Numbered from the stretch's first letter, positions 28,294 to 37,610 are shown. The stretch: 64,000 nt of DNA from Pantoea sp. Ap-967 (GCF_011752565.1 NZ_VWXK01000010.1:143199-207198); one strand, 5' to 3'. A program made the numbers and translations. The notes: a model not told the origin generated them from the letters alone.

Positions 28294-28985
28294 GCATCCA
28301 GCTGATCACCTTCGACCTCGACGACACCCTGTGGGATACCGCACCCGTGATTGCCAGCGCGGAGGTGGTGCTGCGCGACTGGCTGCAGGCCAACGCTCCG
28401 GTGCTCGGTGGCGTGCCGGTGGAACACCTGTTCGCCATCCGCGAGCGCCTGGTTCAGGCCGAGCCGGGGCTCAAGCACCGCATCAGCGCCCTGCGCCGGC
28501 GCGTGCTGTTCCATGCCCTGGAAGCGGTCGGCTACAGCGATAAACAGGCCCAGGATCTGGCCAACGAAGGGTTCGAGGTGTTCCTGCACGCCCGCCACCA
28601 GGTGGAAGTATTCCCCGAGGTGGTGCCGGTACTGGAAATCCTGCGCCACCACTACACCCTGGGCGTAGTGACCAATGGCAATGCCGACGTACGCCGGCTG
28701 GGGCTTGCCGATTACTTCCGCTTCGCCTTGTGCGCCGAGGACCTGGGCATCGGCAAGCCGGACCCGGCGCCATTCCTCGAAGCGCTCAAGCGCGGCGAGG
28801 CGCAGGCCAGTGCGGCGGTGCACGTCGGCGATCACCCCGGCGATGACATCGCCGGAGCCCAGCGGGCCGGCTTGCGGGCCGTGTGGTTCAACCCACAGGG
28901 CAAGGCCTGGACGGGTGAGCAGGCGCCGGATGCCGAGATTCAGCGGTTGTCGCAATTGCCTGACGTGCTATCGCGCTGGCGCTGA
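28290..28985 (+). CDS. HAD-family hydrolase (YigB-like)
   Basis: A 231-residue HAD phosphatase: motif I DLDDTLWD (residues 9-16), motif II VVTNGN, motif III/IV KPDPAPF and [12 protein letters not shown]. It overlaps xerC by 4 bp. In E. coli the equivalent YigB is an FMN/5-amino-6-ribitylamino-uracil-phosphate phosphatase; the same role is likely but not shown. Confidence 0.9.
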   Translation: MSIQLITFDLDDTLWDTAPVIASAEVVLRDWLQANAPVLGGVPVEHLFAIRERLVQAEPGLKHRISALRRRVLFHALEAVGYSDKQAQDLANEGFEVFLHARHQVEVFPEVVPVLEILRHHYTLGVVTNGNADVRRLGLADYFRFALCAEDLGIGKPDPAPFLEALKRGEAQASAAVHVGDHPGDDIAGAQRAGLRAVWFNPQGKAWTGEQAPDAEIQRLSQLPDVLSRWR

Positions 28986-28991
28986 CAGATT

Positions 28992-29092
28992 GAGCGCCTG
29001 ACGGCGCATCGCGAGCTGCGCTCGCTCCTACCAGCCCGCGCACCGACCCCGTAGGAGCGAGCAAAGCTCGCGAAGCGCCGATAGGCGCCCAC
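28992..29092. repeat. Inverted pair of second-type REP units
   Basis: catcgcgagctgcgctcgctcctacc and gtaggagcgagcaaagctcgcgaag face each other after the HAD gene. Confidence 0.82.
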
Positions 29093-29094
29093 AA

Positions 29095-29121
29095 AAAAGC
29101 CCGCAGCGACGGCGGGCTTTT
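29095..29121 (-). terminator. Intrinsic terminator, probably bidirectional
   Basis: A 10-bp stem aaaagcccgc (29095-29104) / gcgggctttt (29112-29121). Runs of A before and T after let it end sutA on the minus strand and the HAD transcript on the plus strand. Confidence 0.85.
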
Positions 29122-29135
29122 CTGTACTCAGCCAC

Positions 29136-29465
29136 TCAGATAGGGCGGCTGCCGTATTTGTTGTCCGGCTTCTTGGGCGGGTCGGCGACCACGTTGGCCT
29201 CGACTTCTTGCACCTTGCCACCGCGCGACAGGAATTCTTCCATCGCCTTGGCCAGGGCATCACGCTCCTTCTGCTTGGCTTCCATGCTCGGCATCTCGTC
29301 TACCGAGACGGCGGCCTTGGACTTGCCCTTGGCAGTGGGGGCCGGGCTGCTGTCGTCATCGCCAGCATCTTCGGCGCCGTCGTCAGCCGCCGCTTCGAGG
29401 CCTTCATCAGCCTCGTCTTCATCGCCTACTTCGAGGTCGTCGTTTTCCAGATCGTCGTCGCTCAT
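29136..29465 (-). CDS. sutA: RNA polymerase-associated regulator SutA
   Basis: A 109-residue, mostly disordered protein: a very acidic N-terminal half (DDDLENDDLEVGDEDEADE) followed by a short predicted helix (EMPSMEAKQKERDALAKAMEEF) and a GGKVQEV tail. This matches SutA, which in P. aeruginosa binds RNA polymerase and supports expression in slow-growing cells. The place next to amtB-glnK is the same as in P. aeruginosa. Confidence 0.88.
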   Translation of the reverse strand: MSDDDLENDDLEVGDEDEADEGLEAAADDGAEDAGDDDSSPAPTAKGKSKAAVSVDEMPSMEAKQKERDALAKAMEEFLSRGGKVQEVEANVVADPPKKPDNKYGSRPI

Positions 29466-29892
29466 GTTCTACCTCATGACTTGCGAAAAGCAGGTTAGTT
29501 ATAGACCAGTGCAGCCGTAGACCGGCAGCCACCAGTGAAAATTCAACTGGCCGTGGGTTGGCCACTGCCCTTGGGCCGGCACTCCTCATGGGAGGCGGTA
29601 CCCAGCAGGCCCTGCTCCTGGCAGGACCTGGAAAATCCTAGCCCCCTGCTGGCCACACGCTATTGGCAAGCCTAGCAAAGGCTGGCGAAGTGTGCGGCCT
29701 GCATGACCAACACCCTTCGGCGCGCATTCTAGCGCGCCCGCAGAAAAAACAAAGCTCCATAAACGCCTTACAAGTTGTAAGTTTTTGGCCTACGTCGCGA
29801 ACTGGGGTGATAAACCGTTTGCCCTGCGGGAAATGGCAAAAAACAGGCAAAAAAATGCCCGGCGAACCGGGCAAGTTTTTCCAGCGTCGCAG
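29466..29892. other. 427-bp stretch between sutA and amtB
   Basis: No reading frame is convincing. It holds the sutA promoter/leader side (minus strand), short GC-rich inverted segments around 29,560-29,660 (for example gcaggccctgctcctggcagg), a palindrome cttacaagttgtaag at 29,767-29,781 followed by five T, and the amtB terminator. A small RNA cannot be excluded. Confidence 0.4.
29856..29873 (-). terminator. Intrinsic terminator of amtB
   Basis: tgcccgg-cgaa-ccgggca with a T-run (ttttttgcc) on the minus strand just beyond the stem, 20 nt after the amtB stop. Confidence 0.85.
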
Positions 29893-31227
29893 TTACAGGT
29901 TGTAGCCGCGTTCGTTGTGTTGAGCCAGGTCGAGGCCGACCGACTCTTCTTCTTCGTTGACCCGCAGGCCCATCACCACATCCAGCACCTTGAGGATCAC
30001 GTAGGTGACGATGGCGGTGTAGACCACGGTGAAGATCACGCCCTTGGCCTGGATCCAGACCTGGGCACCGATGTCGGTGACCGCGCCGAACCCGCCCAGG
30101 GCAGGGGCTGCGAACACACCGGTGAGGATGGCACCGATGATGCCGCCCACGCCGTGCACGCCAAAGGCGTCGAGCGAATCGTCATAGCCCAGCTTGCGCT
30201 TGAGGGTAGTGGCGCAGAAGTAGCAGACCACGCCCGACACCAGGCCAATCACCAGGGCGCCCATCGGGCCCACGGTGCCAGCGGCCGGGGTGATGGCCAC
30301 CAGGCCTGCGACCACACCCGAGGCGATGCCCAGGGCGCTTGGCTTGCCGTGGAAGACCCACTCGGCAAACATCCAGCCCAGCGCGGCAGCGGCGGTGGCG
30401 ATCTGGGTCACCAGCATGGCCATGCCAGCGGTGCCGTTGGCGGCGGCAGCGGAGCCTGCGTTGAAGCCGAACCAGCCGATCCACAGCATGGCCGCGCCCA
30501 TCAGGGTGTAGCCCAGGTTGTGCGGGGCCATCGGCGTGGTCGGGTAGCCTTTGCGCTTGCCCATCACCAGGCAGCAGACCAGGCCGGCGATACCGGCGTT
30601 GATGTGCACCACGGTGCCGCCTGCAAAATCGAGTACGCCCCAGTCCCACAGCAGCGCGCCGTCACCGCTCCACACCATGTGCGCGATCGGTGCGTACACC
30701 AGGGTGAACCAGATACCCATGAACACCAGCATTGCGGAGAACTTCATGCGCTCGGCGAAGGCACCGACGATCAGCGCCGGGGTGATGATGGCGAAGGTCA
30801 TCTGGAAGGTGACGAACACCGCCTCAGGGAACAGCGCCGTGGCCGAAGTCAGGTTGGCCGGGGTGACGCCGCTCAGGAACGCCTTGGAGAACCCGCCGAC
30901 GAAGGAGCTGAAGTTGAGCACGCCCTTTTCCATACCGGTGGTATCGAAGGCCATGCTGTAGCCGTAGATCACCCAGAGAATGCTGATCAGGCCGGTGATG
31001 GCGAAGCACTGCATCATCACCGACAGCACGTTCTTGGAACGCACCATGCCGCCGTAGAACAGGGCCAGACCCGGAATGGTCATGAACAGCACCAGCGCTG
31101 TGGAAGTGAGCATCCAGGCGGTGTCGCCGGAGTTCAGCGCTGGGGCAGCTGTTTCCTCGGCCAGGGCTAGCCCAGGCATTACGAGGGACAATAGGGCTCC
31201 TAGCCCTGCGATCTTACGCAGAGTCAT
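29893..31227 (-). CDS. amtB: Ammonium transporter
   Basis: A 444-residue protein with an N-terminal signal peptide (LLSLVMPGLALA) and eleven membrane helices: an ammonia channel. Family segments LALFYGGMVRSKNVLSVMMQ and DFAGGTVVHINAG are intact. It is co-transcribed with glnK (45-bp gap), whose product blocks the pore when nitrogen is plentiful. Confidence 0.96.
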   Translation of the reverse strand: MTLRKIAGLGALLSLVMPGLALAEETAAPALNSGDTAWMLTSTALVLFMTIPGLALFYGGMVRSKNVLSVMMQCFAITGLISILWVIYGYSMAFDTTGMEKGVLNFSSFVGGFSKAFLSGVTPANLTSATALFPEAVFVTFQMTFAIITPALIVGAFAERMKFSAMLVFMGIWFTLVYAPIAHMVWSGDGALLWDWGVLDFAGGTVVHINAGIAGLVCCLVMGKRKGYPTTPMAPHNLGYTLMGAAMLWIGWFGFNAGSAAAANGTAGMAMLVTQIATAAAALGWMFAEWVFHGKPSALGIASGVVAGLVAITPAAGTVGPMGALVIGLVSGVVCYFCATTLKRKLGYDDSLDAFGVHGVGGIIGAILTGVFAAPALGGFGAVTDIGAQVWIQAKGVIFTVVYTAIVTYVILKVLDVVMGLRVNEEEESVGLDLAQHNERGYNL

Positions 31228-31272
31228 GTTGTTTTCTCCTGGGGCTTTGGGTTTGGTGAGGCGTGTTGGCGC

Positions 31273-31815
<543 letters not shown>

Positions 31816-31860
31816 TTACGCAAAACGACCAGGGTTGGCCAGTCGCCAGCACGAAAAAGA

Positions 31861-31877
31861 TGCACGGTTTCGGTGCG
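31861..31877. promoter_or_regulatory. NtrC-type binding site
   Basis: tgcacggtttcggtgcg matches the NtrC dyad TGCACC-N5-GGTGCA at 10 of 12 positions and sits about 75 bp upstream of the sigma-54 promoter, the usual place for an enhancer. Confidence 0.65.
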
Positions 31878-31976
31878 CAGGGCCGGCAAACGCTGCTCGA
31901 AAAACGTGCAGCCAGAAGGGCGTTTTGCCCCGTGCTACACTGCGGGCCATTTCTCAGTTTCAGTGGACAGCCGAAC

Positions 31977-32240
31977 ATGCTCGCGCCCAAAGCCCTCCTC
32001 GACGCCCTCAGCGACCAGGCCTCGCGCCTGTTCAGCGGCGACACCGCCCAGCCCCGTGCCGAGCTGGAAAGCCAGTTCAAGGTGCTGATGCAAGGCGCGT
32101 TCAGCAAGCTGGACCTGGTGAGCCGCGAAGAATTCGACAGCCAGATGGTGGTTCTGGCGCGCACTCGCGCGCGCCTGGAAGCCCTGGAGAAGCAAGTCGC
32201 CGAGCTGGAAGCACGCATGGCGCCAGCGGCACAGGAATAA
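31977..32240 (+). CDS. ubiK: Ubiquinone biosynthesis accessory factor UbiK
   Basis: An 87-residue protein: an amphipathic N-terminal helix (LAPKALLDALSDQASRLF) and a C-terminal coiled-coil (RTRARLEALEKQVAELEARM), the BMFP/UbiK (YqiC) family. UbiK works with UbiJ in the lipid-associated ubiquinone synthesis complex. The start at 31977 gives the family length. Confidence 0.9.
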   Translation: MLAPKALLDALSDQASRLFSGDTAQPRAELESQFKVLMQGAFSKLDLVSREEFDSQMVVLARTRARLEALEKQVAELEARMAPAAQE

Positions 32241-32263
32241 CAATCGATAAGGAGTGCCACACC

Positions 32264-32692
32264 ATGAAAGTCAGTGCCCGTAACGTATTCGAAGGCAAGG
32301 TCAGCGCCGTGCAGCCTGGCGCCGTCAATGCCGAGGTCGAGCTGACCCTGGGCGGCGGCGAGAAGCTGGTGGCGGTGGTCACCATGGCCAGCCTGCACAG
32401 CCTGAACATCAATGTCGGCAAGGAGGCCGTGGCGCTGGTGAAAGCGCCGTGGGTGGTGCTGATGACCGATGCCGCCGGCTACAAACTGTCGGCGCGCAAC
32501 GCCCTGGAAGGCGAAGTGGTGCGCGTGGGTGACGGTGCGGTGAATGCCGAAGTGGTGCTGAAACTGGCCGGGGGCACCGAGGTGTTCTCCATCGTCACCC
32601 GCGAGGCAGTGCAGGAGCTGGGCCTGGCGCCGGGCGTCAAGGCCACTGCCCTGATCAAGGCCTCGCACATCATCCTCGGCACCAAGCCATAA
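32264..32692 (+). CDS. Molybdate-binding TOBE (Mop) tandem-domain protein
   Basis: A 142-residue protein of two TOBE/Mop domains (1-68 and 72-140), each starting K(V/L)SARN and with the internal GAVNAEV strand, so a di-Mop molbindin. Such proteins bind molybdate in the cytoplasm for storage or homeostasis. It follows ubiK by 23 bp with a good ribosome site (aaggag). Confidence 0.9.
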   Translation: MKVSARNVFEGKVSAVQPGAVNAEVELTLGGGEKLVAVVTMASLHSLNINVGKEAVALVKAPWVVLMTDAAGYKLSARNALEGEVVRVGDGAVNAEVVLKLAGGTEVFSIVTREAVQELGLAPGVKATALIKASHIILGTKP

Positions 32693-32699
32693 GCCCTCT

Positions 32700-32784
32700 G
32701 TAGGGGCGGGCTTGCCCCGCGAACACCGGCGCAGCCGGTGCCATGCACCGCGTCGCTTGCTTCGCGGGTCAAGCCCGCTCCTAC
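32700..32784. repeat. Inverted REP pair (BIME-like)
   Basis: gtaggggcgggcttgccccgcgaa ... ttcgcgggtcaagcccgctcctac with an inner accggcgcagccggt palindrome, the same design as 2631-2715. It lies between the convergent Mop gene and the Sel1-type gene. Confidence 0.85.
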
Positions 32785-32835
32785 AGCAATATCCGTTAAA
32801 CCCGATATTTACGATTTGCGGGCGCCCCATCGCCC

Positions 32836-34845
32836 TCAAGCCGATGCCCGCTGCTGGTCCTGGCCCACGACCTTGGGCGGCAGTTCGCTGGCATGCAGGT
32901 CGCCCCGGAACAACGCCGCCCCACACAGGGTAAACAAGGTTTTCACCCGGCTGCCGGAATTACGCACTTGCCCCTGAATCCCTGCGATAAGCGAATCTTG
33001 CGGCTGTAGTTCAACGGCACGGTTGGCCCATTCGATCGCCGCATAGCGGCTCTGCCTGCGGGTGCCCTGCCCCTGCATCCAGGCCAGCCCCAGCTCGGCG
33101 CACGCACGCGCGGCAATGCTGTCATCGGCATGCTCCACCAGCCCCAGCAGGTAATCCACCGCCTCTACCTGCTCCGCCGGCTGGCCGTGTTGCCTTAACA
33201 GAATGCCCAACTGCAAACGCGCCCCGGCGTCGGTCTGCGCGTGCCCCAAGGCATCGCACAACAAACGCCGGACCATCTGCACGGCGCTGCGCTGGGTAAA
33301 GTCCTGCCCCTCACGCATGTGCTGGCAGGCCAGGGTGTACCTGGCCGTCGGCGTGCCCGCTTCAACCGCGCGCAGCAGCCAGTGCTGGGCAGCCTCCGGG
33401 TTCAGGTAGCGCTCCGGGGTGTTGGCCAGCGCCCCCCGGTGCAGTTCGTACAAGGTGATGGCGGCGTCTGCCAGTTTCAGCTCGGCACAGGCCTGGTACA
33501 GGTAGAGGGCGGCCTCATGCAGGCTGGCCGTCCACAACAGCCGCGCAACTTCCAGTACATCGAAGCCCTGCCCTTCACGCCCGTGCTGACGCTTCACCGC
33601 AACCTGCAGCCACCCATGGGCCGCCTCGGCGCAGGGCGCGAAGCCCCACAATCCAAACCGCTCGGCGACCCCGCGCAGGGCGCAGGCCGCCGCTTGCCAA
33701 GGCTGCTCGCACAAGCGTTCGATGGCCGTGCGCAATGCTTGGGTGGGGTCCGGCATGCCATGCAGCAGTACCAGGCAGACACCGCTGTAGAAAGGCTCGC
33801 CAATGGCCGGCACGAAGGCGTGGTCAGGATAAAGCTCCACCGCGGCAACGAAGTCGCCCATGGCGCCGCTGCAATCATGCAGCGAATGGCGGCGAAAGGC
33901 CGCCCGGCGGGCGAGCAAGGTGGCCCGCTCCCGGGGGCGCAGTTCGCGCTCGGCCCACTGTTCGAAGGTTCTCTTCCAGGCCGCGACCTGCTGCAACTGG
34001 TCGGCCTGGGGCAGCCAGAACTGCTCTTCCAGCGCCAGCCAGCGAACCGCGTTGCGTTGCCTGTCTGTCCAGCCTTGGCACAACGGGCCTGCGGCAAGGC
34101 GCTCGATGGCATCATGGCGCCCACCCCAGCGCGGCGTCTGGTAGGCGGCGTAGGTTTCGATCGCCTCGAAACACCCGGGAAACCACAGCAGTGCGTGGTG
34201 CAACCAATACGCCTGGGCGCTTTCACCTGCATCGCGGGCACACAGGCAGGGCGGCAATACCTGGGGCAATTCGACCAAGGGCGCCAAGCCATGCCTGACC
34301 AGCCAGGGCGCCGCGCCCTCCTGCACTTCCACATCGGCGTGGGCACTGGGCCTGAAGCGCGCCACATGGCCCTGGAACAGTTCCACCAGCCAGCCCGGCT
34401 CGCGAAAGTGCGCACTCAGGCGCAGCATGCCGATTACCGCTGCCACCGGCTGCGTGGAGCGCTCCATGGCCCGCAGAAAATGCGCCGTGGCCATCTCGCA
34501 CGCCTGTTCGGCGGCCAGCCAGCGCTCTTCGGGGACATCATGGGCGGCGGCGTTGCCGCGGATCTGGCAGGCGCGGCCCAGGCAGTGAAAGCCCATCACC
34601 ACTTGCGGGTGGTAGGCCTTGGGGCAGGCGTCGATCCAGGCCTTGATGAGCGGCGTGAGCGCCTTGCCATCCTGCTGGTCCCAGCCGAGTAGCCAATAGC
34701 CCTGCAGCGCCTGCAGATAGGCAGGGCATTCGCCGGGGGGTGCCTGCCGCCAGTGTGCCTGGAGGCTATCGAAAAAACGGTTCAGCTCAGCGAATTCACT
34801 GGCCTTCACCCGTTCGCGTATGTGCTGGCGGGCGCGAGTGAGCAT
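32836..34845 (-). CDS. Large tetratricopeptide/Sel1-repeat protein, DUF4034-like
   Basis: About 669 residues, soluble, helical throughout. The N-terminal part (ASEFAELNRFFDSLQ..., HCLGRACQIRGN) resembles DUF4034; the C-terminal third carries Sel1-like repeats (AAQHWLLRAVEAGTPTARYTLACQHM, GLVEHADDSIAARACAELGLAWMQGQG). This suggests a protein-interaction scaffold, function unknown. The ATG at 34845 is used; a GTG at 34851 is also possible. It lies between the core genome and the flagellar cluster, so it may belong to either. Confidence 0.7.
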   Translation of the reverse strand: MLTRARQHIRERVKASEFAELNRFFDSLQAHWRQAPPGECPAYLQALQGYWLLGWDQQDGKALTPLIKAWIDACPKAYHPQVVMGFHCLGRACQIRGNAAAHDVPEERWLAAEQACEMATAHFLRAMERSTQPVAAVIGMLRLSAHFREPGWLVELFQGHVARFRPSAHADVEVQEGAAPWLVRHGLAPLVELPQVLPPCLCARDAGESAQAYWLHHALLWFPGCFEAIETYAAYQTPRWGGRHDAIERLAAGPLCQGWTDRQRNAVRWLALEEQFWLPQADQLQQVAAWKRTFEQWAERELRPRERATLLARRAAFRRHSLHDCSGAMGDFVAAVELYPDHAFVPAIGEPFYSGVCLVLLHGMPDPTQALRTAIERLCEQPWQAAACALRGVAERFGLWGFAPCAEAAHGWLQVAVKRQHGREGQGFDVLEVARLLWTASLHEAALYLYQACAELKLADAAITLYELHRGALANTPERYLNPEAAQHWLLRAVEAGTPTARYTLACQHMREGQDFTQRSAVQMVRRLLCDALGHAQTDAGARLQLGILLRQHGQPAEQVEAVDYLLGLVEHADDSIAARACAELGLAWMQGQGTRRQSRYAAIEWANRAVELQPQDSLIAGIQGQVRNSGSRVKTLFTLCGAALFRGDLHASELPPKVVGQDQQRASA

Positions 34846-34882
34846 TTGCACGGGCAGTACCTTAAGTCCATTTCAAAGGTCA

Positions 34883-34903
34883 CGTTGCCATCCCATGGCA
34901 ACG
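34883..34903. promoter_or_regulatory. Perfect 9-bp dyad upstream of the Sel1-type gene
   Basis: cgttgccat-ccc-atggcaacg, a 21-bp symmetric site 38 nt upstream of the gene start; a candidate operator. No matching regulator is visible. Confidence 0.45.
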
Positions 34904-34984
34904 GCGGTCAGCGCTTGAACACTAAGCCATAGCCCACATTAGCGCAAAGACATTGGATCCACTATTTATCAGTTGGTATGAATA

Positions 34985-35003
34985 CCCAGGGAAATCCCCT
35001 GGG
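34985..35003 (-). terminator. Hairpin after flgN
   Basis: cccaggg-aaatc-ccctggg, 51 nt beyond the flgN stop on the minus strand. The T content after the stem is low, so this is a weak terminator call. Confidence 0.4.
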
Positions 35004-35053
35004 CTGCGAACCGCTGACGACAGTGATGTGCGCGCTGGGTGTGAAAGGAGGGC

Positions 35054-35485
35054 TCAGCCCAGGCTTGGCAAAGGGCGACCGTTGGGCCCGTACAGGCGGT
35101 CGGCGGTGATGCGGTCGAGGAAATCGAGAATCTGCTGGTTGCCTTTGAGGCGCACACCCAGCGCCTCACCGTTCGCCCGGTTCAGGGCGCGGGCGCGCAG
35201 CGCCAGTTGCCGCAGGCGGCGCCAGGCGCCCAGGCAGTCGGCATCACGGGCCGCGCGCAGGGCACCCTCGCGCCCCGGCCCATAGCCAAGCTTGAGCTGC
35301 GCACCGGCGCGCACCGCCTCCAGTTGCTCCAGGCGCAGCAACGCCGCCTGCTTGCCGGCCACCAGTTCGCGCAAGCGCTCGGCATCCACCCGGCCCTGGG
35401 CCAGGGCCAGGCGCTCTTGTTCCAGCAGTTGCAGCAGCAGCTCGACAGCGCGCTGCTGCACATCCAGATGCCTTTCCAGGCTCAT
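35054..35485 (-). CDS. flgN: Flagellar export chaperone FlgN
   Basis: About 143 residues, fully helical, Leu/Arg-rich (LERHLDVQQRAVELLLQLLEQERLAL...). FlgN keeps the hook-associated proteins FlgK and FlgL soluble for export. It follows flgM by about 30 bp in a flgMN unit driven by a sigma-28-type promoter. An ATG at 35491 is the alternative start. Confidence 0.85.
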   Translation of the reverse strand: MSLERHLDVQQRAVELLLQLLEQERLALAQGRVDAERLRELVAGKQAALLRLEQLEAVRAGAQLKLGYGPGREGALRAARDADCLGAWRRLRQLALRARALNRANGEALGVRLKGNQQILDFLDRITADRLYGPNGRPLPSLG

Positions 35486-35521
35486 AGGCACCCCACGCTC
35501 AGGCTCGGTACGCGCAAGCGT

Positions 35522-35818
35522 TCATGTTGGCTCGCTGCCGGCCATTTCCCGGATATCGGCAACCAGGCTGGTGTAGATGGCCTGGGCGTCGGTCTGCAGG
35601 CTGCCATCGGCAATCGACTGGCGCAGGGCCGCCACCTTTTCCAGGTCGACGTCCGCGGTCGCGTCGCTGCCTTGCAGGTCGCCGATGCGCGAAATCTGCA
35701 CGGTTTCTTCGGCCAGGGCGTCCAGGTCTTGTGCGCCGACCCGGCTCGGATTGGTGCCGGCCAGGCTGCTATCGGTCGGGGGCAGAAGGCTGCTTGGCGG
35801 GGAGCTTATGATTTTCAC
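35522..35818 (-). CDS. flgM: Anti-sigma-28 factor FlgM
   Basis: 98 residues with a disordered, Ser/Pro-rich N-terminal half and a C-terminal sigma-binding helical half (VDLEKVAALRQSIADGSLQTDAQAIYTSLVADIREM). FlgM holds FliA inactive until the hook-basal body is finished and is then exported. Its presence implies a cognate FliA encoded elsewhere. Confidence 0.93.
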   Translation of the reverse strand: MKIISSPPSSLLPPTDSSLAGTNPSRVGAQDLDALAEETVQISRIGDLQGSDATADVDLEKVAALRQSIADGSLQTDAQAIYTSLVADIREMAGSEPT

Positions 35819-35849
35819 GATAGAGGCTTCGATGGCTGTGATTGCAACA

Positions 35850-35877
35850 CTATCGGCATCCGTGGGGGGCCACTTTT
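35850..35877 (-). promoter_or_regulatory. Sigma-28 (FliA)-type promoter of flgMN
   Basis: On the minus strand AAAAGT-N14-GCCGATAG, 31 nt upstream of the flgM start. It has the same geometry as the promoters before flgK, fliD and motA. Confidence 0.75.
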
Positions 35878-35919
35878 GCCCGTCGATAGGCTTTTGATGA
35901 AAAAATTTCGCAGGGCACG

Positions 35920-36609
35920 TCAGTAGCGCAGCAGCAGTTCGTTGCTGCCTATGACCTGGGCGTTGTAGGTTTTGCCATCGCCCCCCTGAACCCGCACGGT
36001 GCTGCCCAGGCCGCCGTTGTCCAGCGCCTTGCCCTCGCGGCTCAGGCTGAACCCGGCGCCCTGTGCCCGCAGCACCACGGGCCGGTTGCGCTCCACCAGC
36101 CAGCGCTCGCGCACGGCCTTGAGGGCGATCACCGCGCCGGCCTGCACGCCCCGCGCCGCCTGGCGGCCCAGCAGTTGCTCGGCGCGCAGGGCGCTGCCCT
36201 TGGGCAGATCCTGCAGCGGCCCGCGGCGGCTGATCAGCATGTTCGCCTGGATCACCTCGCCCACATCGATACGCCGGGCGCTGACCACATAGCTGCCGGA
36301 CGCACCCACCATGACCTGCAAATACCCCAGCAACGCTTCATCGCCCGCGCAGCGCACGCCAAACGCCACGCGCCCCACCGGCAAGCTGCGCGGGTGCACC
36401 AAATAGGGCAATGGCTGGCCGCAGCCAAGGATGCGCGCAGCCGGCTGGCCGAGTTCCAGCGCCGTCAGGCGGCTGCCCGCCGGCAGGCGCGGCTCCACCA
36501 GCTGGCGCACCCGTTGCTCCAGCAGGCCACCCTCGGCCCAGGCAAACCCGGCCTGCAGCAGGCACACCATCAGGGCCAGGGTTCGCGCATATCGGGCAGG
36601 TCCAGGCAT
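35920..36609 (-). CDS. flgA: Flagellar P-ring assembly chaperone FlgA
   Basis: A 229-residue periplasmic protein with signal peptide (LALMVCLLQAGFAWA) and C-terminal SAF domain (VVSARRIDVGEVIQANMLI ... VRVQGGDGKTYNAQVIG). FlgA helps FlgI polymerise into the P ring. It is transcribed away from flgB, as in enterics. Confidence 0.93.
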   Translation of the reverse strand: MPGPARYARTLALMVCLLQAGFAWAEGGLLEQRVRQLVEPRLPAGSRLTALELGQPAARILGCGQPLPYLVHPRSLPVGRVAFGVRCAGDEALLGYLQVMVGASGSYVVSARRIDVGEVIQANMLISRRGPLQDLPKGSALRAEQLLGRQAARGVQAGAVIALKAVRERWLVERNRPVVLRAQGAGFSLSREGKALDNGGLGSTVRVQGGDGKTYNAQVIGSNELLLRY

Positions 36610-36771
36610 CGCAAGCGCCTCTTGAAAAGGTTCAGGCGCAGCATTCTAGGCACCCCGGCCACAACGCAAAGCTCGAATTGCTCGCCAAATAGCGGTCTGT
36701 TCCAGCCTTTGCCCGGCGCCCCCGCCCACTACTCTGCAAGCCGTTCAACGAAAGGGCATGGGCCGCCAGGC
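36610..36771. promoter_or_regulatory. flgA/flgB divergent control region with FlhDC-box-like half-site
   Basis: 162 bp. AAATAGCG at 36687-36694 equals the core of the enterobacterial FlhD4C2 half-site (AAYGS-N2/3-AAATARCG), here without a clear AAYGS part or mirrored partner. The position is where FlhDC acts on the E. coli flgA/flgB promoters. Confidence 0.45.
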
Positions 36772-37185
36772 ATGATCGACAAACTCGACAACGAGCTGCG
36801 TTTCCAGCAGGACGCCATGAGCTTGCGCGCGGAGCGCCAGCAGGTATTGGCCACCAACATCGCCAACGCCGACACGCCCAACTACCGCGCCCGTGACTTC
36901 GACTTCGCCGCCGAACTGGCAAGTTCGCTGGGCGACGGCCGCCCGGCCAGCCGCGGCATGAGCCTTGCCACCACGTCCGACCGCCACCTGCAGGCCAGCA
37001 GCCACGCCAGCCGCGTCAGCGAGTTGCTGTACCGGGTGCCCGACCAGCCGAGCCTGGATGGCAACACCGTGGACATGGACCGCGAGCGCGCCCAGTTCGC
37101 CGACAACAGCGTGCGCTACCAGGCCAGCCTGACCTTCCTCAGCAACCGCCTGCAATCGCTCAAGACCGCGATGCAATCCGAATAA
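36772..37185 (+). CDS. flgB: Flagellar basal-body rod protein FlgB
   Basis: A 137-residue proximal rod subunit with the rod/hook N-terminal signature (LATNIANADTPNYRARDFDF) and a helical C terminus. First gene of flgBCDEFGHIJ. Confidence 0.95.
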   Translation: MIDKLDNELRFQQDAMSLRAERQQVLATNIANADTPNYRARDFDFAAELASSLGDGRPASRGMSLATTSDRHLQASSHASRVSELLYRVPDQPSLDGNTVDMDRERAQFADNSVRYQASLTFLSNRLQSLKTAMQSE

Positions 37186-37200
37186 TCCGGGGAACAGCCC

Positions 37201-37608
37201 ATGCCGATGTTCAGCATTTTCGATATCGCAGGTTCCGCGCTCAGTGCCCAGTCCGAGCGCATGAACGTGACCGCCAGCAACCTGGCCAACGCCGACACCA
37301 CCAGCGGCCCGGACAGCGAGGCCTACCGCGCGCGCCAGGTGGTGTTCGAAACCCAGTACCAGGACGGCAGCGACATCGGTGGCGTGCGCGTCAGCCAAGT
37401 GATCGAGGACGGCTCGCCGATGCGCCAGGAGTACCGCCCCGGCGACCCGCTGGCCGACGAGTCGGGCTACGTGACCATGCCCAACGTCGAGCCGGTGGGC
37501 GAGATGGTCAACATGATTTCCGCCTCGCGCTCCTACCAGGCCAGCGTCGAAGTCATGGCCACCAGCAAAGAATTGATGCTCAAGACCCTGACCCTCGGCG
37601 AAGCCTGA
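37201..37608 (+). CDS. flgC: Flagellar basal-body rod protein FlgC
   Basis: A 135-residue proximal rod subunit: N-terminal [21 protein letters not shown] and C-terminal [26 protein letters not shown] are the matching coiled ends of the rod family. It sits 15 bp after flgB. Confidence 0.95.
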   Translation: MPMFSIFDIAGSALSAQSERMNVTASNLANADTTSGPDSEAYRARQVVFETQYQDGSDIGGVRVSQVIEDGSPMRQEYRPGDPLADESGYVTMPNVEPVGEMVNMISASRSYQASVEVMATSKELMLKTLTLGEA

Positions 37609-37610
37609 CC

